11,627 bases of DNA from DATKCN01 sp035513175 (lineage in GTDB: Bacteria; Chloroflexota; Chloroflexia; Thermomicrobiales; CFX8), in the NCBI GenBank assembly GCA_035513175.1, contig DATKCN010000181.1:1-11627 (forward strand), in the 5' to 3' direction. How positions within the stretch are numbered: the stretch's first letter is position 1; each line of letters begins with the position of its first letter. Under the pieces are notes generated by a model. The model saw nothing but the letters and a program-made list of their open reading frames with translations, did not search any database and was not told the DNA's origin. A program made the translations under genes and the position numbers. Shown here piece after piece: positions 5,717 through 10,585 of this stretch.

Positions 5717-6855
5717 ACGGTAGCGCGATCGAGCCGGGTCTTGCGCGTCCCGCCTCCGATGATGCCCTACCCACGGCGCACGGTCCGCTCACCACGCCCG
5801 CGTTTCTGCCGGACGCGACGCGGGCCGGGGTGCGCGCGGTGACGTCGGAGGATCTGCGCTCGGTTGGGATTGAGGCGCTGGTGGTCAACGCGTTCCACCT
5901 GATGCGGCGGCCCGGGGTGCGGGTGATTCAGGCGGCCGGGGGCATTCACTCCTTTATGGACTGGGATGGGCCGATCCTCAGCGATTCGGGCGGCTTTCAG
6001 GTGTATTCGCTGATCCGCCAGAACCCGGATTACGGGGTGATCCGCGCCAATGAGGTCATCTTCCGCGAGCCTGGCACGAGCGAGCGGGTGACGCTGACGC
6101 CGGAGCGGGTGGTGCAGATCCAGTATCAGCTCGGCTCCGACATCATCGTCTGCCTCGACGACTGCACCAACGCCGACGACCCGGAGGACGCGCAACAGGC
6201 GTCGGTCGAGCGCACGATCCGCTGGGCGCGCCGCTGCCGGGAGGAGTACGACCGGCTGGAGGCGCAACGGCGGGACACGGTGCGCCCCCAGCGGCCGTTG
6301 ATCTTCGCCGTCGTGCAGGGCGGCCCCTACGAATACCTGCGGAAGCGCTGCGCCGAGGCGCTGGTCGAGATTGGCTTCGACGGCTTCGGGTTCGGCGGCT
6401 GGCCGATCGCGGAGGACGGGAGCCTGTTGACCGATGTGCTGCGCTACGTGGTTGACGCGCTGCCGCCAGAGGCCCCGAAGCACGCGCTGGGGGTTGGCAG
6501 CCCAGAGCACGTCGTCACGGCCTGGAACCTGGGCTACCACACCTTCGACTCCAGCTTCCCGACGCGCGACGCGCGCCACCACCGGCTGTACATCTATCGC
6601 CCCGGTTTCCCGGAGGGCGGATTGCGTCCGGGCGAGAGCTTCTACCGCACCCTCTACATTCTCGACACGGATCACCACGCCGAGCGCGAGCCGCTCGACC
6701 CCACCTGTGACTGTCCGGCCTGTTCACGCTACTCCCGCGCCTACATTCATCACCTGTTCAAGGTCGGGGATGTCTCCGCCGAACGCCTCGCCACGCTTCA
6801 TAACCTGCGCTTCTACACGCGGCTGATCGCGGCGCTCGGACCCCGGCTCAGTTGA
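5650..6855 (+). CDS. tgt: tRNA-guanine transglycosylase (Tgt-like), divergent
   Basis: A TIM-barrel tRNA-guanine transglycosylase of 401 residues. These enzymes exchange guanine-34 of GUN-anticodon tRNAs for a queuosine precursor. Visible landmarks are NAFHLMRRPG (80-89), DSGGFQ with catalytic Asp112, CLDDCTN (168-174), FAVVQGG (219-225), ALGVGSPEHV (279-288) and FDSSFPTR with the nucleophile Asp300. The zinc site is Cys353/Cys355/Cys358/His384, followed by HNLRFYTRLIAAL. Oddities: the specificity loop reads GGWPIAE instead of the usual GGLAVGE. The stretch between nucleophile and zinc site is about 15 residues longer than in E. coli Tgt. The first 25 residues are translated repeat. ATG 5650 is supported by AGGAG 7 nt upstream and sits 2 nt after the rmt stop; GTG 5644 overlapping that stop is possible. 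No canonical in-frame start exists between the repeat and the conserved core. queA/queG-type partners are not in the window. Confidence 0.85.
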   Translation: MGGSGRGEEPNPPAPFPARGGGDGSAIEPGLARPASDDALPTAHGPLTTPAFLPDATRAGVRAVTSEDLRSVGIEALVVNAFHLMRRPGVRVIQAAGGIHSFMDWDGPILSDSGGFQVYSLIRQNPDYGVIRANEVIFREPGTSERVTLTPERVVQIQYQLGSDIIVCLDDCTNADDPEDAQQASVERTIRWARRCREEYDRLEAQRRDTVRPQRPLIFAVVQGGPYEYLRKRCAEALVEIGFDGFGFGGWPIAEDGSLLTDVLRYVVDALPPEAPKHALGVGSPEHVVTAWNLGYHTFDSSFPTRDARHHRLYIYRPGFPEGGLRPGESFYRTLYILDTDHHAEREPLDPTCDCPACSRYSRAYIHHLFKVGDVSAERLATLHNLRFYTRLIAALGPRLS

Positions 6856-6893
6856 CTCGCGGTGCGATCGCGGGAGCACTGGGCCGGGGTTGA

Positions 6894-6924
6894 TGCGCCC
6901 GAGCGGTCCCTTCTCAGGGGCGCA
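6894..6924. terminator. Stem-loop at the convergent tgt / small-protein junction
   Basis: TGCGCCC (6894-6900) pairs with GGGCGCA (6918-6924) across a 17-nt loop that includes the stop codon of the minus-strand small gene. It lies 39 nt after the tgt stop. No U-run. It may mark the transcript end for both converging units, but the support is weak. Confidence 0.3.
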
Positions 6925-7141
6925 CAGGGATCTGGTATGCGCCATCCGTTGGATTCCAGTCCCAGAGCAGGTGGTGAGCGATGTCCAGCCCGATGTCCGC
7001 GCCACCGGCGCCAACCAGGGCCTGTGATCCGGCAGAGCCTGTCGTTACTGCCAATGCGCCCGAGAAAACCATCGCGAGCGCCAGAGTAGCGATGGCGATG
7101 TACGCGCTGACGAACCGCTTGGCGTCTACTGTCTGCTGCAT
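6914..7141 (-). CDS. Small membrane-anchored/exported protein, module A (75 aa)
   Basis: A 75-residue protein starting MQQTVDAKRF. One hydrophobic helix lies at about residues 11-32 (VSAYIAIATLALAMVFSGAL) and could be a signal-anchor or an uncleaved signal peptide. A Gly/Ala linker follows (33-50), and the protein ends with a hydrophobic/aromatic tail, IAHHLLWDWNPTDGAYQIPVRP. The start is firm: GGAGG sits 6 nt upstream of ATG 7141. The gene lies 148 nt downstream of a LuxR-type regulator on the same strand. Its 69-nt leader aligns without gaps to that of the repeat-bearing small protein at 9965-10432, and both proteins begin MQ. The tail LLWDWNP faintly recalls the FLEINELP repeats of that protein. 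No family recognised. A secreted peptide or envelope sensor partner of the regulator is an inference. Confidence 0.65.
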   Translation of the reverse strand: MQQTVDAKRFVSAYIAIATLALAMVFSGALAVTTGSAGSQALVGAGGADIGLDIAHHLLWDWNPTDGAYQIPVRP

Positions 7142-7210
7142 TGCCTGCCTCCTGTTTAAGTGCTGCCGTGTGGTCGAGTCCGATGCGCCAACCACGTGGA
7201 CAGCATGCGC
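7142..7210 (-). promoter_or_regulatory. Conserved 69-nt leader upstream of small protein A
   Basis: Read toward the gene, it begins GCGCATGCTGT, has GTGGTTG four nt later, then ACCAC, CAGCA, and AGGAG at the ribosome site. The equivalent 69 nt before the gene starting at 10432 have the same words at the same distances from the ATG. This points to a duplicated leader with retained regulatory sequence. No -35/-10 pair is evident within it. Confidence 0.55.
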
Positions 7211-7238
7211 GCTCGGCAGGCAGCCGCCATCCCACGAC

Positions 7239-7270
7239 CCTGCCATTTCTCGTTGCGAGGGACTGGCAGG
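7239..7270 (-). terminator. Stem-loop between the module A regulator and its small protein
   Basis: CCTGCCA (7239-7245) pairs with TGGCAGG (7264-7270). An inner CTCG/CGAG stem (7249-7252 with 7256-7259) lies around a 3-nt loop. The element starts 19 nt past the regulator stop (7290) and lies before the conserved leader of the small gene. It could end or attenuate the regulator transcript. No T-run follows. Confidence 0.4.
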
Positions 7271-7289
7271 TGTTTGCTATACGGACGGA

Positions 7290-9632
7290 TCAGCTGAGGC
7301 GTTGCTTGACGAACCAGGCAGCGGCGGCGGTGCGGGACTCCAGCCCGAGCTTGTTGAGGATACTGGTGACATGCCGGGCGACAGTGAAGTGACTAATGAA
7401 CAGGATGGAGCCGATCTCCTGATTGGAGCGCCCCTCGGCCACCAGCCGCAGCACATCCATCTCGCGCGGGGAAAGCGGCGATTCCGCGACCGCCAGCTCC
7501 TCTGGCGTCGTTGCCCCCTGGAGCGCCTCGTTGATGGCAGCTTCCAACGACATGGCGCCGCCCTGAGCGAAGGCTGCTGCGTAGGCCGCCTCACCGAGGG
7601 TGTACCGCGCGGCCGCGATCGCCGGTTCCATCTCGTCCCGTTGCGACTGGGTCATCGGCGACGCGATCCGTACATGCAGCGCCTCGGCGGCGCCGAACAG
7701 CCGTGCGGCGCGTGTCGTGTCATCGTTGACCTGCGCCATGATCGCCAGCTTCCCGACGGCCCTGGCAACCCCCCATGCCATGTCGAGCTTCTGGTAGAGC
7801 TCCAGGCTCTCCCGGAAGAGCATAGCGGCGTGAGGGTGATCGCCCTGCTGATGCGCCAACCGCCCGAGCCCGTATTTCACCAGCGCGATCACATCGTTGT
7901 CCGCGATCGTCGTGGCGACCGACAGCGCCTCCCCAAGGTGTTCTGCCGCGTGGTCAGGCTCGTTGCGGACGATCGCGGCATGACCGAGATTGAAGAGCAG
8001 GCGCGCGCGGCTCTTGTCATCGCCGGTCTCGCGCGCGAATCGGAGGCCGCGGTTCCAGTAGTCGCACGCCGCGTCTATCCCCTCAAGGTCCTGCGCTGCC
8101 ATACCGATGGCGTTGTACAGCCATGCGCCATGCGCCGGGTCCTTCAGCGAGTCCCAGATGGCCAGTGCCTCTTCGCAGCACGCGATCGATCGTGTGGTGT
8201 CGTTCAGCCAGCGGGCGAGCCAGCCCGCCGTCGCCAGCGCGAGCGCGCGGGCACGGGTCGGCGCTGCCGCTTCCGGCAACGCCAGGAAGGCCTCGGCGCG
8301 GGTCATGCCTTCAGCGAGACGCCCCCGCATGAACCAGAACTCCCGCAACGCTCCGGTGAGCCGCAGCCCGCGCTCGGCGTCTCGCTGTGCCAGCAGCCAA
8401 TCCAGCGCGGCGAGCAGGTTGGCATGCTCGGCATCCAGGCGACGAAGCCAGCGCTCAGGATCGGATCGGTCGAGATAGTGCGCTGCTGCCTCGGCCACAC
8501 TGAGATAGCAGGCCGCATGCCGCTCTCGAACGGCCTCGGCCCGGCCGGACTGCTCCAGCCGCTCCAGCCCAAATTCGCGAATGGTCTCCAGTAACCCGAA
8601 GCGTCCACCGCTTTCCGGGCCTGCCGGCGATGTGATGCGGAGCAGCAGGCTCTTGTCGGAAAGGGATGACAGCCCACCAAGAACGACCGTGGCGCTCGTG
8701 TCCCGGCTTTCACTCCCAGGCGATGCGGGATCGCCGCCTGGTTGGCAGACAGCCTCCGCCGCTTCGAGCGTCCAGCCGCCGCTGAAGACCGAGAGCTGCC
8801 GGAACAGCCGCTGCTCATCCGCGCCGAGCAGGTCATAGCTCCAGGCGATGGTATTGCGCATCGTCTGCTGGCGCATGGGAGCATCGCGCGCGCCTCCAGT
8901 CAGCAGCGGCAGTGCGCGGTCGAGCCGCTCCAGCAGGGCATGGGGTAACAGGGTCCGCGACCATGCCGCTGCCAGCTCAATCGCCAGCGGCAGCCCGTCC
9001 AGCCTTCGGCAAATGCCGGCCACGGCCACCGCGTTGCCAGCAGTCAAAGCGAAGTCCGGCAACGCCGCGCGGGCGCGGACAACGAACAGCGCCACCGCCT
9101 CATTTGCCAGGAGTTGATCGACCGTCAGCCGGTCAACGATCTCTGGAAGCGACATGGGGAAGATGGGGAACACCTGCTCGCCCGTAATACGCAGCGGCAC
9201 GCGGCTGGTAGCGATGATCGTGAGATGTGAGCATGCCATGAGCAGTTCGGCCACGAGCGGGGCGGCATCGCTGACCTGCTCGAAGTTGTCGAGGATGACG
9301 AGCGCCGCATGGTCTCGCAGGCGGTTCTGGATGGCGTCAGCGGCTGGCACGGTTCCCTGTGGGATGACGCCGAGCGCGGCGGCGACTGCTGAAGGAACCA
9401 GTAACGGATCTTCAATGTTCGCCAGGGGGACGAACCACGCACCACCAGGGAAGTCGCCAGCCAGCCGCTCGGCAAGCGCGATGCTAACCCGCGTCTTGCC
9501 GACGCCGCCGGGGCCGGTCAGCGTCAGCAGGCGTGTGGACGAAAGCAGGTCGATGATGCGCGCGATCTCGGCGTCGCGTCCAACGAAGCTGCTCAGCGGG
9601 GCCGGAAGGCGCGCCATTGTGTGTCCCATCAT
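7290..9632 (-). CDS. LuxR-family transcriptional regulator with NB-ARC/STAND ATPase and TPRs
   Basis: A protein of about 780 residues. From ATG 9632 it has LPAPLSSFVGRDAEI, then Walker A GPGGVGKT at residues 40-47, Walker B ALVILDNFEQV at 110-120, the sensor strand LTIIATSR, and the winged-helix region around AWSYDLLGADEQRLFRQLSVF. A long TPR-like helical array occupies about 350-700, and a C-terminal GerE/LuxR HTH spans 720-780 (LSPREMDVLRLVAEGRSNQE ... LGLESRTAAAAW). This is the large STAND-type LuxR architecture (MalT/AfsR-like): ATP- and ligand-driven oligomerisation around DNA, sensing by the TPR part. GTG 9647, ATG 9629 and ATG 9617 are alternative starts and none has a strong ribosome site. 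A good promoter lies at 9720-9747. A small membrane-anchored protein follows 148 nt downstream, an arrangement repeated in the next module. Confidence 0.9.
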   Translation of the reverse strand: MMGHTMARLPAPLSSFVGRDAEIARIIDLLSSTRLLTLTGPGGVGKTRVSIALAERLAGDFPGGAWFVPLANIEDPLLVPSAVAAALGVIPQGTVPAADAIQNRLRDHAALVILDNFEQVSDAAPLVAELLMACSHLTIIATSRVPLRITGEQVFPIFPMSLPEIVDRLTVDQLLANEAVALFVVRARAALPDFALTAGNAVAVAGICRRLDGLPLAIELAAAWSRTLLPHALLERLDRALPLLTGGARDAPMRQQTMRNTIAWSYDLLGADEQRLFRQLSVFSGGWTLEAAEAVCQPGGDPASPGSESRDTSATVVLGGLSSLSDKSLLLRITSPAGPESGGRFGLLETIREFGLERLEQSGRAEAVRERHAACYLSVAEAAAHYLDRSDPERWLRRLDAEHANLLAALDWLLAQRDAERGLRLTGALREFWFMRGRLAEGMTRAEAFLALPEAAAPTRARALALATAGWLARWLNDTTRSIACCEEALAIWDSLKDPAHGAWLYNAIGMAAQDLEGIDAACDYWNRGLRFARETGDDKSRARLLFNLGHAAIVRNEPDHAAEHLGEALSVATTIADNDVIALVKYGLGRLAHQQGDHPHAAMLFRESLELYQKLDMAWGVARAVGKLAIMAQVNDDTTRAARLFGAAEALHVRIASPMTQSQRDEMEPAIAAARYTLGEAAYAAAFAQGGAMSLEAAINEALQGATTPEELAVAESPLSPREMDVLRLVAEGRSNQEIGSILFISHFTVARHVTSILNKLGLESRTAAAAWFVKQRLS

Positions 9633-9719
9633 TGCCTGATGTTCCACGTCAGGAGTCAGGAGTCGGAGGTGACGGCTGCGAGTTGCGCTGTCACATGGGT
9701 TCCAGCAGGCATGTCCACT

Positions 9720-9747
9720 ACTATCTGCCCGATCGAACGGATGTCAA
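9720..9747 (-). promoter_or_regulatory. Candidate promoter for the module A regulator
   Basis: On the minus strand a perfect -35 TTGACA (9747-9742) is followed by a 16-nt spacer and GATAGT (9725-9720), which matches four of six -10 positions. Transcription would start near 9713, leaving a leader of about 80 nt before ATG 9632. That leader includes two CAGGAGT-type direct repeats (9648-9670, plus-strand reading). Confidence 0.5.
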
Positions 9748-9811
9748 GAGGGCGGCGGGAGACTGAACGAGCAGCGCAGGAGGCGCCATGCTGCTCACCG
9801 CCGGTGGCGGG

Positions 9812-9860
9812 TCAGCCGGTGGTGTGCCGCACGGCCCAGGCAGCGGCGATCGGAGCACGG
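9812..9860 (-). pseudogene. Remnant of a third LuxR-regulator C-terminus
   Basis: Read on the minus strand this short segment encodes AAAWAVRHTTG followed by TGA. It mirrors the end of the regulator at 10586 (AAATWAVRHGIG, stop). Twenty-six of the 29 bases running inward from the stop are identical to that gene. The next 13 bases match the other regulator's end (CCAGGCAGCGGCG). Nothing upstream keeps LuxR coding sequence, so this is a decayed or recombined gene end between the two modules. Confidence 0.55.
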
Positions 9861-9890
9861 ACGGCGTGAAGCACACCGGTGGGGACAAGC

Positions 9891-9922
9891 GGAAAGCCCC
9901 CCGGGGAATCGGGGAGCTTTCC
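9891..9922 (-). terminator. Two-part GC hairpin after the repeat-bearing small protein
   Basis: GGAAAGC (9891-9897) pairs with GCTTTCC (9916-9922). After one mismatch, CCCC (9899-9902) pairs with GGGG (9911-9914). It lies 42 nt beyond the stop of the gene at 9965-10432 and is the likely transcript end of module B. There is no T-run. Confidence 0.55.
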
Positions 9923-9964
9923 ATGAGGAGAGATTGGTGATATCGAGCGTGCGTCGTCTGGCAC

Positions 9965-10432
9965 TCAGTGGCGCTCGCCGAGGCGATCGGTCGATGGCGC
10001 GAGGTTCCGGGCATCGTCGCCTGGCAGCTGGTTGATCTCCCAGAAGTGGATGTCGGAGGCGGTTCCGATCCATGCGGCGACCGGCAGCTCGTTGATCTCC
10101 AGGAAGCGCGTGTCCTGGTAGCTCATGGGCGCGGCGGCTGCAGCGGGCAGCTCGTTGATCTCCAGGAAGCGGATGTCGTGCGCGCTCATGGGCGCGGCCA
10201 CCGCTGACGCCGGCAGCTCGTTGATCTCCAGGAAGCGCCAGCTGCTGGTCGGGTGCTGGCGGGTGATGGCTGCGGCGGACGGCTGGCTGACGGATGCCGT
10301 GTCGTCGCTGCGGGTCAGCGCGACCGTGGCCGCCCCGACCGTGAGTGTTGCCAGAACGCCAAGCGCCAGGGCGACGTTCTTGATCGGTCCGAGTCCGAAC
10401 TGCTTGTCGTGGGCTGCTGTCTGTGCCTGCAT
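9965..10432 (-). CDS. Membrane-anchored/exported protein with four FLEINELP repeats, module B (155 aa)
   Basis: A 155-residue protein. A basic, polar N-terminus (MQAQTAAHDKQFGLGPIK) precedes one hydrophobic helix at about 19-39 (NVALALGVLATLTVGAATVAL), likely a signal peptide or signal-anchor. The exported part then carries octapeptides FLEINELP at 67-74, 89-96 and 110-117, and FWEINQLP at 130-137. They recur every 22, 21 and 20 residues with Ala/Pro/Met-rich spacers (APMSAHDIR, APMSYQDTR). Spacers often end in Arg or His just before the repeat. There is no Cys, so no disulfide or thioether chemistry is indicated. The start is firm: GAGGAG lies 7 nt before ATG 10432. It is 153 nt downstream of a LuxR/TPR regulator on the same strand. 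Family not recognised. It could be a multi-core peptide precursor (signal or modified peptide) or a repeat-based ligand-binding surface protein. Function unproven. Confidence 0.75.
   Translation of the reverse strand: MQAQTAAHDKQFGLGPIKNVALALGVLATLTVGAATVALTRSDDTASVSQPSAAAITRQHPTSSWRFLEINELPASAVAAPMSAHDIRFLEINELPAAAAAPMSYQDTRFLEINELPVAAWIGTASDIHFWEINQLPGDDARNLAPSTDRLGERH
10023..10237 (-). repeat. Four coding tandem repeats (period 60-66 nt)
   Basis: Units begin at 10023, 10083, 10146 and 10212 (plus-strand reading GGCAGCTCGTTGATCTCC...). The last three share an identical 26-nt block and the first differs at a few positions. Steps of 60, 63 and 66 nt are all multiples of three, keeping the FLEINELP reading frame. 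The near-identity at DNA level, including third codon positions, points to recent amplification or gene conversion. Confidence 0.85.
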
Positions 10433-10501
10433 CGTGTGTCTCCTCACATGCTGCTGATCGGTGGTTGCGGTCGCTCCGTCAACCACACTCACAGCATGCG
10501 C
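10433..10501 (-). promoter_or_regulatory. Conserved 69-nt leader upstream of small protein B
   Basis: This is the counterpart of the leader at 7142-7210. GCGCATGCTGT is identical and at the same distance from the ATG, followed by GTGGTTG, ACCAC, CAGCA and AGGAG in register. Just upstream, at 10509-10519, lies an 11-bp dyad GTGTG-A-CACAC. Module A lacks it. It could be an operator, but this is a single occurrence. Confidence 0.55.
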
Positions 10502-10585
10502 CTGAGGCGTGTGACACACATCGCGCGACTTGAGTATTTGTCTCTGAGAGGGGACTACTGATTTCTGATTAGTCGTGGATCCGAG

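Noticed and set aside
5767..6678. 303-residue minus-strand open frame
   Set aside because: Antisense shadow of the transglycosylase, lacking any recognisable motif.
6864..6871. GCGATCGC octamers (also at 1515-1522) as HIP1-type repeats
   Set aside because: Only two were noticed in 11.6 kb of GC-rich DNA, far below the density that defines HIP1 in cyanobacteria.
6981..8594. 537-residue plus-strand open frame
   Set aside because: It lies antisense to the well-supported LuxR/STAND regulator, which has Walker and HTH motifs. The plus-strand translation has no domain and is a product of high GC content.
9648..9676. CAGGAGT direct repeats upstream of the LuxR regulator as regulator binding sites
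   Set aside because: The units are only 7 nt, resemble common low-complexity intergenic tracts, and are not found before the other regulator's visible region.
10023..10237. CRISPR-like array of 26-nt repeats
   Set aside because: Steps are 60, 63 and 66 nt, all in frame within a protein gene. The between-repeat sequences encode similar spacer peptides, only four units exist, and there is no cas gene.
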